7,322 nt of DNA, taken from an uncultured Clostridia bacterium. Lineage in GTDB: Bacteria; Bacillota; Clostridia; Oscillospirales; Ruminococcaceae. Shown here piece after piece: positions 1 to 6,790 of this stretch. The translations under genes were made by a program, and so were the position numbers. Location: positions 1 to 7,322 of the forward strand of contig CANRLY010000093.1 of the NCBI GenBank assembly GCA_947631585.1, written 5' to 3'. Numbering within the stretch: position 1 is the first letter of the stretch; each line of letters opens with the position of its first letter. The notes beneath the pieces were generated by a model. That model had not been told where the DNA came from, did not search any database, and saw only the letters and a list, made by a program, of their open reading frames with translations.

Positions 1-123
1 GGAAAGAATTATTATTACAAATCATTGAAAACGATGTTTGATTTGTTACCACGATCGAACGGGTTCGCTGACATTATAATGAACGTATCAAGCCTCGTTG
101 AGTGTGTGGTGGTGATGGCGTAA
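1..123 (+). CDS. Possible 3' end of an upstream gene (partial, unidentified)
   Basis: Frame 1 is open from the first base of the window to a TAA at 121-123, giving 40 codons. The other two + frames close within the first 40 bases. The translation (starting GKNYYYKSLKTMFDLL and ending LVECVVVMA) has a mixed polar/hydrophobic composition that could be a protein C-terminus, but I recognise no family. Forty open codons can easily occur by chance, so this is only a candidate. If real, the next gene starts 64 bases downstream on the same strand, and the inverted repeats seen at 17-67 would lie inside coding sequence. Confidence 0.25.
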   Translation, partial: GKNYYYKSLKTMFDLLPRSNGFADIIMNVSSLVECVVVMA

Positions 124-126
124 ACT
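98..126 (+). promoter_or_regulatory. Candidate promoter for the beta-propeller/kinase pair
   Basis: TTGAGT (98-103) and TAAACT (121-126) are separated by exactly 17 bases, a sigma-A-like arrangement upstream of the gene at 188. The -10 matches the consensus at four of six positions, so this is a modest candidate. A perfect TATAAT also sits at 75-80, but has no convincing -35 at 16-18 bases upstream. Confidence 0.35.
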
Positions 127-187
127 TTTTAGTTTTCTAATGAAATAATTTCTGCTCATTATATGACGTAAATAATGGAGGTATCAA

Positions 188-1033
188 ATGAAGATCACAG
201 AAATGAGTTCCTCAAGGAACGGCAAATTTTTCATGGCTGGGTCGTCGGACGGTGAAATTATCATTTTCAATTCCGAAACGGGCGAAAAGTTCGGACCGTA
301 TCAGACGGCTCTTCAAACAGGCGGCAGGCGTATGTGCATAAGCGACGACGGCGAATATTTTGCCGCAGGTTCGTACAGCGTTGACCTGGCTATCTACGAA
401 ACCAAAACTGGCAAAGAGATACGGCGCAGCGACACGTTTTTTCACACGCAAAGACTGCGGTTTGCCCTTGACAAAAAACAACTTCTGGTATTCTACACGG
501 ACATAATGTACACGCTGACTATTGGCGAAAAAATGCTTGATATCAAGCATAATGTAAGCGACTATTATCCCGATGAGGAAATGCCTCTGACGCTCTCAGG
601 AAATGAAATGCAGATAAAATTTCCCGGAAAAATTCTGAAGCTTGAAAAAAGTGTAATGGATATGTTCCCGAAAAACGGACGCATTTACTGCGCATTGTTC
701 GGCGGTGGAATTAAATGTTTCTCGAAAATCAAAAAAGAGCTTTGGTCTGCGGAGAACGCTCCGGGAGAGATATATCAGCGAATAGCTTTCTGTGAGAAAT
801 TCGGCTATGTTATGGCATTGGGTTTCAAAGCTAATGAACCACGCACAGAGCCGTTTCACTTTGTGGACGTTTTCAGCGCAGAAACCGGCGAACTTGTCTA
901 CAAGATCGGGTTGAACGACGGAAATTACTTTGCGCTCACAAATACCGGTGTAGCCGCATCTAACGGCGATTTTTACGAACTTTGCGAGAAAGACTTTACA
1001 GTGCATGAGAAGAGGTTTGACGTTGGGAACTGA
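188..1033 (+). CDS. WD40-like beta-propeller protein, cytosolic
   Basis: This 281-residue protein has no signal peptide or membrane segment, so it is probably cytosolic. Its first third shows blade-like repeats of roughly 40 residues. Residues about 7-33 (SSSRNGKFFMAGSSDGEIII...SETGEKF) and about 50-78 (ISDDGEYFAAGSYSVDLAIY...TKTGKEI) follow the WD40/YVTN pattern: small residue, D/N-G turn, hydrophobic strand, then a T-G-K/E turn. A similar unit near the end (VDVFSAETGELVYKI, about residues 225-239) suggests the propeller closes on itself; the middle repeats are degenerate. Such propellers are scaffolds or sensors, and no catalytic residues are evident. The start is well supported: GGAGGT at 177-182, five bases before the ATG. 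The 3' end overlaps the downstream kinase-like gene, so the two are probably co-translated. The specific role is unknown. Confidence 0.7.
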   Translation: MKITEMSSSRNGKFFMAGSSDGEIIIFNSETGEKFGPYQTALQTGGRRMCISDDGEYFAAGSYSVDLAIYETKTGKEIRRSDTFFHTQRLRFALDKKQLLVFYTDIMYTLTIGEKMLDIKHNVSDYYPDEEMPLTLSGNEMQIKFPGKILKLEKSVMDMFPKNGRIYCALFGGGIKCFSKIKKELWSAENAPGEIYQRIAFCEKFGYVMALGFKANEPRTEPFHFVDVFSAETGELVYKIGLNDGNYFALTNTGVAASNGDFYELCEKDFTVHEKRFDVGN

Positions 1034-2036
1034 GTCCGAAAAAGATCTGCAAAAAATATTTCAACTGTTCTTTGATGAACAAGCGGTTTCGTTTGAAACT
1101 ATAAACACAAGCCGTGGAGAACTTGACCAAAGGATAACCGTAATTGCTTTGACAGCTTCGGAAAACAAGTATGTTATCAAACTTGAAGATAACGATTTTA
1201 CATTTCCCGATAAGATCAGAATGTGGCAAAGGACAGTAGGGGAGTACCGCCGTTTGGGGTATTACTGCCCTTTGATAATGAGCGATAAGGAACGGCAGTT
1301 TCCCACCGTGTGCTATAACGGTCACAGCTATATAGCTTATGCCGAAGAATTTGCTCCGTATCGTTCGGCTGATAGATTCACCGATCTTGCAACAGCGGCT
1401 TATGAGCAGGAAAAATGGATAATGACAGCTAAAATTGCCGAAAAGCATTTTGCTTATACATCATATCCTTCGGGTTATTGCCTGTTTGAAACATTTTGCC
1501 CAAGCGACAAAACAGACGAAGTGCTGGAAAATGCTTTGCGGTGGAAAGAATACGCCCAAACGCTGCGTGACGGTTTTCAGGAGCAAGTCCAAAGGATATT
1601 GAAACTTTGGTCGGATAACAGAAAAGCATTAGAACCAATATATAGATCCCTGCCGACCTCCGTTTTTCAGGCTGACCTTAACCCAAGTAATATTTTGCTT
1701 GACGACAGCGGAAATTTTGTTGGAGTATTTGATTTTAATCTTTGCGGAAGAGAAGTGTTTCTTAACTATCTGTTTCGGGAAATATACGATGAGGACTTCG
1801 ATAAAGAGATATCTATGATACGCCGCACCTTAAAAATAGTAAGCAAACACTACCATTTTTCACAGCTTGAAAAAAATACGGCGCTTATGTTGTACCGTTG
1901 CCTGAAGCCGTTGTGGTTCACTAAAACAGAAAAACTAAAGAGCCTGCAAAATGACCGTGAGGCGCAAAAACTGTACCTTGACAGGACGGAGCAAGCCCTT
2001 GCTGAGCCAATAGACCTTGCGTCTTATATGAATTGA
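1005..2036 (+). CDS. Aminoglycoside phosphotransferase/choline kinase-fold protein (APH-like)
   Basis: This 343-residue protein has the layout of the APH/choline kinase superfamily. It shows a probable N-lobe lysine in YVIKLE (K59), a helix-C acid near E80, and a hinge-like AYAEEF segment (112-117). The catalytic-loop motif is QADLNPSNILL (222-232), with D224 and N229 in the places of the conserved Asp and Asn. The metal-binding acid is D243 in VFDFN. The usual His of the H-G/x-D loop is Gln here, which is odd but does not remove the catalytic Asp. The family phosphorylates small molecules such as antibiotics, choline, amino sugars or homoserine; the substrate here cannot be told, and resistance should not be assumed. 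The ATG at 1005 overlaps the preceding gene by 29 bases and lacks a Shine-Dalgarno. A TTG at 1023 has AGAAGAGG (1008-1015) seven bases upstream and may be the true start (337 residues). Confidence 0.72.
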   Translation: MRRGLTLGTESEKDLQKIFQLFFDEQAVSFETINTSRGELDQRITVIALTASENKYVIKLEDNDFTFPDKIRMWQRTVGEYRRLGYYCPLIMSDKERQFPTVCYNGHSYIAYAEEFAPYRSADRFTDLATAAYEQEKWIMTAKIAEKHFAYTSYPSGYCLFETFCPSDKTDEVLENALRWKEYAQTLRDGFQEQVQRILKLWSDNRKALEPIYRSLPTSVFQADLNPSNILLDDSGNFVGVFDFNLCGREVFLNYLFREIYDEDFDKEISMIRRTLKIVSKHYHFSQLEKNTALMLYRCLKPLWFTKTEKLKSLQNDREAQKLYLDRTEQALAEPIDLASYMN

Positions 2037-2080
2037 CAACCAGTCGGAATGGACTGCGTTTGTCGGCTTTAAATTCATAT
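2026..2080 (+). repeat. Nine-base inverted repeat with nested hairpin over the kinase stop codon
   Basis: ATATGAATT (2026-2034) and AATTCATAT (2072-2080) are perfect inverted copies. Between them lies a second hairpin, CAGTC (2041-2045) with GACTG (2052-2056) and a six-base loop. The outer left arm covers the end of the kinase-like gene and its stop codon region. The structure would sit immediately ahead of the terminator and could protect the transcript 3' end. The pairing is seen in the sequence; the role is inferred. Confidence 0.4.
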
Positions 2081-2084
2081 GTAC

Positions 2085-2123
2085 AAACCCTCCCGGACAG
2101 TTTTGTCTCAAAAGGGTTTTTAT
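2085..2123 (+). terminator. Rho-independent terminator of the propeller/kinase pair
   Basis: AAACCCT (2085-2091) pairs with AGGGTTT (2113-2119). The loop contains a small inner stem, GACA (2096-2099) with TGTC (2104-2107). The right arm runs into a T-rich tail (TTTTTATATT, 2117-2126). It lies about 50 bases after the kinase stop, between two convergent transcription units. Read from the other strand the tail has only three T's, so it is a weaker terminator for the - strand operon. The rest of the 2037-2222 gap holds only short GC-rich palindromes (for example GCCGGC at 2199-2204). Confidence 0.6.
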
Positions 2124-2222
2124 ATTAGTTTGTCAACTGTGATTAAATACCTCGTTTAACGCAGCAAGTACCGCCGAAGTTTCCAGCGGCTTTGATTTGC
2201 CGGCAAACTCCCATTCTTTCCG

Positions 2223-4865
2223 CTATACGGTCAAACCGTACTTTGATTTTATCCTGTCAAGTTTTTCAAGCATCGGCTCAGAAATAAACCAGAGAAACAG
2301 GGCGGTCGCCGCAGCATGGATAATATCCATCGGCAGACCGGTAAGATAGTAACTGATAATGATATTCTTGTTCAGAGAGTCGCCGCTCCAGATGAGCGCA
2401 GCCGCAGGGTCCATGATACCTCCGTAGATAAGTATTGCGCTGACCGCACCAAACGCACATAAAGATGCCTTTGTTCGGCGCAAAAGACCCTTTTGGTATA
2501 ACACTCCGGCTAAGAATCCAATTATGCCCATAGCAAACATTTGCCACGGCGTCCACGGTCCTTGCGAAAACAGGATATTTGAGACCAGCATTGTAACAGC
2601 TCCTGCTAAAAACCCGACTTCTCCGCCTAAAGCAACGCCGGAAATTATAGTCATGGCAAGTACCGGCTTAAACTGCGGAAGCATGAAAAACGCCGCACGT
2701 CCGGCAATGCTGATGGCGCACAGAACGGCGATCATCACGATTTCCCGTGCTTTTGGCTTTTGCCCCTCAAATACCATGAAAAACGGCAGCATACATTCGA
2801 TAAGTACGGCAAGCGCAGTCAGGTAATACTGTTTGCGCTCGATATAGACAACTCCCACAAACAAGGTCAGCGGTATAAGAAGCAGTACCAGAAACACCGC
2901 CGCCAAGGTGCGTTTTGATAAATGCCGCTTGTCCTTTGGCAGTTGGGGCATAACAGGCGGAGCGGCTCTTTGCCCGATAAATACAGCCGTAAGGATCAAG
3001 AATAGTATCAGTATCCCATATAGGCAGAATTGATCTTTTCCCAAAGTTGTAAGACCGTTTTCTCCTATCGTTTCGGGCAAACGTTCCGAACTTAGCGCAT
3101 AGATGAAAATTATCACCGATATTGCGGCGGATATCCATGCTCCCACCTTGCGCCAGACGGGAAGTTTTTCAGGGGGAACACCAGGATCTGTTTCGCTTGC
3201 ATGAGGAATGTACCTGCCGCAAACTTCAGGACTTATTTCCATCGGTTTTCCGCCTATAGCTTCGATCACATCTTCTGTTATGACAGCGCCAGGGATAATA
3301 TCTTTGGCAATGCGGTTGGCAGAAGTGGTGTAAAATTTGTTGCCGGAGAAAAATTCTGCCGGCGTGCTTTCTGCAATGATAGTTCCATCAAAGAATAAAG
3401 CGCAGCGGTCGGCGTATGCGGCGCAAAATTCAATATCATGGCTGACCATGACGATACACGCTCCTGCGTCCAGCAGCCTGTTCAGAACAGAGGCGAATTT
3501 GATTTTGAACTGTGCGTCCGAACCCTTTGTAGGCTCGTCCAGCAGAAGAATATCAGGACTGCGTAAAAGCAGCTTTGCAAGGGCAGTCCGCTGCTGTTCG
3601 CCTCCAGATAAGTCGAAAGGGTGTCGGTTTTCAAGACCTACCAGACCGCAAAGCTCTATCATATCAGAAATTCTTTCTTCTGCGGCTTTTTCTGACAGGT
3701 CAAGATCTTTAAGAGCGTCTTTCAGATCTTCATAAACAGTCTTTTTCACAAACAGCGACTGCGGCTCCTGTGGAAGATAACCTATCTTCCCAAAAGTTTT
3801 CACTTCGCCTTTGTAGGGCGTTTTTAAGCCCGACAACAACTTCAGGGCAGTGGTTTTTCCCGTTCCGTTTCCGCCTAAAATGCAAAACATTTCTCCCGAC
3901 CGAACTGCCATGTTTGCTCCTTTGACAACATCGGGAAGCCCTTTGCCGTAGCGAAACCAGACGTCTGTAACTGAGATGAGCAGGTCGCCGTACTGTTTGG
4001 CGATGTGCTTTTCAGATGCGACTGCGGCAGGGTTTTTCTTCGTGTATGCTGACAGGAAATCCCTGCCATCGTTGACCGATATGGGGCAGGGCAGCTCTGT
4101 TTCCACCGAACCCCATATCCGCATAGCGGCAGGCATTGCAAGAAACATCGCATGATCGTTTTCTTTGAGGTAAGCCCCGACCTCAGCGACTGAGCCGCAG
4201 CAAAGAAGCTGTCCGTCCTCCATTACTGCAGCGCAGGTCGCAAGGGGCAAAGCTTCCTCAAGGCGGTGTTCTGACATAATGATAGTCGTGCCTAGTTCTT
4301 GGTTGATCTTTTTCAGCGTTGCCAAAAGGTCGGACGCAGCAATAGGGTCAAGCTGGCTTGTGGGTTCGTCAAGGATCAGTATCTCCGGCTGCATGACCAT
4401 AACGGAAGCCAGATTTATAAGCTGTTTCTGCCCGCCTGACAGCTCCGACACATTCTTGTAAAACAAGTCCTCTATTCCGAAAAAAGACGCCATTTCCGCT
4501 ACTCTGCGGCGTATTACAGGCGTGTCTATACCGAGACTTTCCAGACCGAATGCCAGTTCGTGCCATACCTTATCCGTCACAAACTGGTCGTCTGGGGACT
4601 GTAAAATAAAACCTATCTTTGATGCGCTGTCTCTGAGACTCAGTTCTGACAGTTCTTTTCCCTTGAATAAAACCCTGCCGCTTTTCACGCCATGGGGAGA
4701 AAGCTGCGGCTTCAACAGTCTTAATAAAGTGGATTTTCCGCAGCCGGACTGTCCGCACAGCACAAAGAGATCTCCGGCTTTTACCGTAAGCGATAAATTA
4801 CGGACAGCCGGATTTTTCGTTTCAGGATAAAAGAAAGTCAGATCTTCGACTGTAAGGATCTCCAT
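2223..4865 (-). CDS. Fused ECF transporter: two EcfA-type ATPases plus S component
   Basis: This 880-residue polypeptide joins parts usually encoded by three genes. ATPase 1 (about 1-235) has Walker A GQSGCGKST (38-46), Q89, LSGGQ (142-146), Walker B ILILDEPT (162-169) and switch H200. ATPase 2 (about 295-530) has GGNGTGKTT (331-339), Q366, LSGGE (419-423), ILLLDEPT (439-446) and H476. Its D-loop reads GSD where family members often have GLD. About four membrane segments follow (roughly 577-700). A six-helix region (about 705-866), with the PWTPWQMFAMGIIGFLAG stretch, matches the ECF S-component style. ATP hydrolysis would drive S-component toppling for vitamin import; the riboswitch upstream points to cobalamin. 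The start at 4865 is chosen because GAGAGGAG lies directly upstream. An ATG at 4907 would add 14 residues (starting MHYAGRYRRQ) but has no such site. The start overlaps the EcfT C-terminal frame by 28 bases. Confidence 0.9.
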   Translation of the reverse strand: MEILTVEDLTFFYPETKNPAVRNLSLTVKAGDLFVLCGQSGCGKSTLLRLLKPQLSPHGVKSGRVLFKGKELSELSLRDSASKIGFILQSPDDQFVTDKVWHELAFGLESLGIDTPVIRRRVAEMASFFGIEDLFYKNVSELSGGQKQLINLASVMVMQPEILILDEPTSQLDPIAASDLLATLKKINQELGTTIIMSEHRLEEALPLATCAAVMEDGQLLCCGSVAEVGAYLKENDHAMFLAMPAAMRIWGSVETELPCPISVNDGRDFLSAYTKKNPAAVASEKHIAKQYGDLLISVTDVWFRYGKGLPDVVKGANMAVRSGEMFCILGGNGTGKTTALKLLSGLKTPYKGEVKTFGKIGYLPQEPQSLFVKKTVYEDLKDALKDLDLSEKAAEERISDMIELCGLVGLENRHPFDLSGGEQQRTALAKLLLRSPDILLLDEPTKGSDAQFKIKFASVLNRLLDAGACIVMVSHDIEFCAAYADRCALFFDGTIIAESTPAEFFSGNKFYTTSANRIAKDIIPGAVITEDVIEAIGGKPMEISPEVCGRYIPHASETDPGVPPEKLPVWRKVGAWISAAISVIIFIYALSSERLPETIGENGLTTLGKDQFCLYGILILFLILTAVFIGQRAAPPVMPQLPKDKRHLSKRTLAAVFLVLLLIPLTLFVGVVYIERKQYYLTALAVLIECMLPFFMVFEGQKPKAREIVMIAVLCAISIAGRAAFFMLPQFKPVLAMTIISGVALGGEVGFLAGAVTMLVSNILFSQGPWTPWQMFAMGIIGFLAGVLYQKGLLRRTKASLCAFGAVSAILIYGGIMDPAAALIWSGDSLNKNIIISYYLTGLPMDIIHAAATALFLWFISEPMLEKLDRIKSKYGLTV

Positions 4866-5125
4866 TTTCTCTCCTCTCTGCCGTCGATAACGACCGGCGT
4901 AATGCAAAGCGCAAAATAAATTATTTGAAAACTGATGGTCAGCGGCTCAGTCAATACCCCTTGTATATTTGGAAAATATCTCCAGAAAAGTCCGCCTGAC
5001 AAACTTCCGCTGAGCAGATAGATACCGCAGAACGCAAGCCACCCCAGAAGGAATTTATCACTGTCGGTAAGCTTAAAAATCGAAAATGCCGTTCTGCCTT
5101 TAAGCCCGTATCCACGGCTTTTCAT
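4838..5125 (-). CDS. ecfT: EcfT C-terminal fragment (separate frame of a broken ecfT)
   Basis: These 95 residues are the end of an EcfT/CbiQ-family transmembrane coupler, not an independent gene. They open directly on the second coupling motif (SMKSRGYGLKGRT; the family usually has SMKARGYG). Two hydrophobic segments follow (about 29-46 and 64-80), and the end, KWRSLQSKI, is characteristic of clostridial EcfT. The ATG at 5125 has no ribosome binding site. The frame stays open upstream of it (to about 5210, back to a TAA), and reads like EcfT there (RFSSIKTADSM). It therefore continues the frame of the N-terminal part after a shift. The stop overlaps the start of the fused ATPase gene by 28 bases, a normal operon coupling. 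See the N-terminal part (5130-5687) for the break. Confidence 0.85.
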   Translation of the reverse strand: MKSRGYGLKGRTAFSIFKLTDSDKFLLGWLAFCGIYLLSGSLSGGLFWRYFPNIQGVLTEPLTISFQIIYFALCITPVVIDGREERKWRSLQSKI

Positions 5126-5129
5126 GCTG

Positions 5130-5687
5130 TCAGCGGTTTTTATGGAAGAAAACCGGAATCTCCTGTCCGGTCCTGACTGTCTGCCGTCCCGGTCCAGTTC
5201 TCCTCTCTTTTACCGTTTCCAGCTGGGACTTGAATTTTGGCACGAACCGCAGAGCCATGCTCAACACTAAAGACATCGTAGGTATGATTCGCCCGAACAG
5301 ATACACAAATTTATCCGAGGTCATGACCGCCGTATAGCAGCTGAACCAGAGCAGGACAGACACAAGCATTACCGAAGCGGCGACGCCATAAAGAACGCTT
5401 TCCAGTGTCAGCGGATTCCCATTTGGAAAATAGTACAGAATAACAGAACCCTGATGATTGAACGCAGGGTTGATGACGGCAGTCAGAAGCATTACCGGCA
5501 GGGCGTATCGTACAAAGAAGCCCAGGGAGGTCCTGCCGTTTAACCGAACATGATAGCATATGCTGCAAAAAAGCGAGATGATAAGGCATACCGGGTGCAT
5601 AAACACCATGGAAAACCCGATCACAAGCCCGAAATACAGAAAATTCACCAAAGGGTGATATCCGCTGAACGTATCCTTGTTTTTCAT
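5130..5687 (-). CDS. ecfT: EcfT N-terminal part, frameshifted (probable pseudogene or sequencing error)
   Basis: EcfT is the membrane coupler that links the two ATPases to the S component. Residues 1 to about 167 look like a normal clostridial EcfT. The protein starts with the FSGYHPLVNFLYFG pattern, has hydrophobic helices at about 12-43, 57-72, 96-123 and 130-147, and carries the conserved VINPAFNHQGS and NGNPLTLESVLYG loops. ALRFVPKFKSQLETVKE leads into the first coupling motif. After about residue 167 the frame turns into unfamiliar Arg-rich sequence and stops at 5130. The remaining third of EcfT continues in another frame (4838-5125). The start is firm: GAGGTG lies six bases before the ATG, 12 bases after the lipoprotein stop. 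A complete EcfT of this family is roughly 270-290 residues. As read here no intact coupler is made, unless the break is an error or another EcfT acts in trans. Confidence 0.88.
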   Translation of the reverse strand: MKNKDTFSGYHPLVNFLYFGLVIGFSMVFMHPVCLIISLFCSICYHVRLNGRTSLGFFVRYALPVMLLTAVINPAFNHQGSVILYYFPNGNPLTLESVLYGVAASVMLVSVLLWFSCYTAVMTSDKFVYLFGRIIPTMSLVLSMALRFVPKFKSQLETVKERRTGPGRQTVRTGQEIPVFFHKNR

Positions 5688-5699
5688 TCAGCACCTCGC

Positions 5700-6689
5700 T
5701 TACTGTTTGAAAACGGAGGGGTCGCCTCCGATATCATAGCCTAGGTCACAGGTGTATCGCCACTCGACGGTCTCACCCGGCTTTAACTGATAACGGCTGC
5801 TGCCGTAATTCGGATATTTCCCATCAACGCAATACATCCAGCCTGAGCAGCTGCCGCAGTCAAATTGATAAAGGTTTCCTATGCCCTCTATGTATGCGCT
5901 GTTATACATCGGAGTAACAGAAGATTCCATTGGTATGCGGTTTTCCTGACATATCCTTTGCAGCACGTCATATACCGACTCCCCCTCATAGAACTGCACT
6001 GTCCGGGAACTGAACAGTATTCCGTCCTTGGGGAGAATATCCAGCTTTTCAGGCTCAAGGTCATCCAGATGATTAAAGATAGTGGTACATTCGATCGAAA
6101 ACGTGCAGCTGTATGTTTTATCTTCAGCAAGGGGAGCGCCTGCCGCACTGCCGCTTTCCGGAACTGACGATACCAAATCGTCCTGTTCTGTGTCGGGAAT
6201 GATAACATATCTGCCGGTCTGGGTCTTTGGCGAAAAATTGAGTACAGTGTGTTTGTCAACGATAGTGAGTGAGACTTTCTGCGTATTATCCGCACCGTTA
6301 TCAGCCGTTGCGCTCCCGGCTTGCCATGCGCCGTTCAGATAGATCGAAAGCATGGGAGAAAACCCGAAGTTTTCCTCAGATAGGAAGTTGAAAACTATTC
6401 GTTCGTCGCCGGATTCTGTTACCTCTATCCTGAGATCAAGCGGTCTTGGCTCTTTGATATCGCTGCCGAATACTGTCCATTCATAGCGTATGTCACCGGA
6501 GCTTCCCTTGAATGTGACCGCTTTGTTTTCGTCTTTGAGCGTTTCAAAAACAGATGAACTGATGATACCGTCATCGGGTATGGAAATACTGTCTGCCAGG
6601 GTCGCAGGCTGTTTATTAAGAGAATCACACCCGCAAAATGCCGCCATGATACAGACGACAGACAAAACAATACATAGTGTTTTCTTCAT
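5700..6689 (-). CDS. DUF4430 lipoprotein, predicted cobalamin/corrinoid-binding
   Basis: The 329-residue product is probably anchored to the outer face of the membrane. It has an N-terminal MKK, a hydrophobic stretch and a lipobox-like AFCGC, with the likely lipidated Cys at residue 21. Residues about 40-165 form a beta-rich region of unclear family. A Ser/Gly/Ala-rich linker (about 175-188) follows. The C-terminal domain (about 192-320) has the DUF4430 pattern: YEGESVYDVLQ (234-244), then SGWMYCVDG, then YQLKPGETVEWRYT. DUF4430 resembles the C-terminal domain of transcobalamin/intrinsic factor, which fits a B12-binding role. As the first gene after the riboswitch and directly before ecfT, it probably delivers cobalamin to the ECF transporter; this is inference. 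The start at 6689 has GGAGGT directly upstream. An earlier in-frame ATG at 6728 would put 13 polar residues before the signal peptide and is unlikely. Confidence 0.87.
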   Translation of the reverse strand: MKKTLCIVLSVVCIMAAFCGCDSLNKQPATLADSISIPDDGIISSSVFETLKDENKAVTFKGSSGDIRYEWTVFGSDIKEPRPLDLRIEVTESGDERIVFNFLSEENFGFSPMLSIYLNGAWQAGSATADNGADNTQKVSLTIVDKHTVLNFSPKTQTGRYVIIPDTEQDDLVSSVPESGSAAGAPLAEDKTYSCTFSIECTTIFNHLDDLEPEKLDILPKDGILFSSRTVQFYEGESVYDVLQRICQENRIPMESSVTPMYNSAYIEGIGNLYQFDCGSCSGWMYCVDGKYPNYGSSRYQLKPGETVEWRYTCDLGYDIGGDPSVFKQ

Positions 6690-6704
6690 AGTACCTCCGC
6701 AAAT

Positions 6705-6764
6705 AAAAAAAGAATGCCTGTTCTTCAAGCTGACAATATGCCGCTAGAGATAGGTTCATTCTTC
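6705..6764 (-). terminator. Candidate intrinsic terminator in the riboswitch expression platform
   Basis: On the - strand, GAAGAATG (6764-6757) pairs with CATTCTTT (6716-6709), with one G-T pair. After a two-base bulge, CCT (6754-6752) pairs with AGG (6719-6717). The stem runs into a T7 tract (6711-6705) followed by ATTT. It lies 27 bases after the aptamer and just before the lipoprotein ribosome binding site, as expected for cobalamin-dependent premature termination. The lower stem is A/T-rich and the upper part is irregular, so strength is uncertain. Confidence 0.5.
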
Positions 6765-6790
6765 ACGCCAAATCATGGTAAACCTTTCAG

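Noticed and set aside
1005..2036. Antibiotic resistance (aminoglycoside phosphotransferase) function for the kinase-like gene
   Set aside because: Only the superfamily motifs are visible; many members act on choline, homoserine or sugars. The non-canonical Gln and the propeller neighbour do not suggest a resistance gene, and there is no mobile element or resistance context.
2171..2204. Possible - strand terminator after the fused ATPase gene (GCCG/CGGC stem and GCCGGC palindrome)
   Set aside because: The stems are only about four pairs and no T-run follows on the - strand, so they cannot be called a terminator.
4866..4907. Upstream ATG at 4907 as the start of the fused ATPase protein
   Set aside because: The 14 added residues are basic and unlike EcfA N-termini, and the region overlaps EcfT more deeply. 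The ATG at 4865 has a strong ribosome binding site and begins the ATPase fold cleanly (MEILTVEDLTFFYP).
2223..6689. Long + strand reading frames opposite the operon (for example 3337-3735, 4522-4830, 6082-6342)
   Set aside because: They are shadows of the real - strand genes. Their translations are low-complexity Ser/Arg/Pro-rich, match no family, and lack ribosome binding sites.
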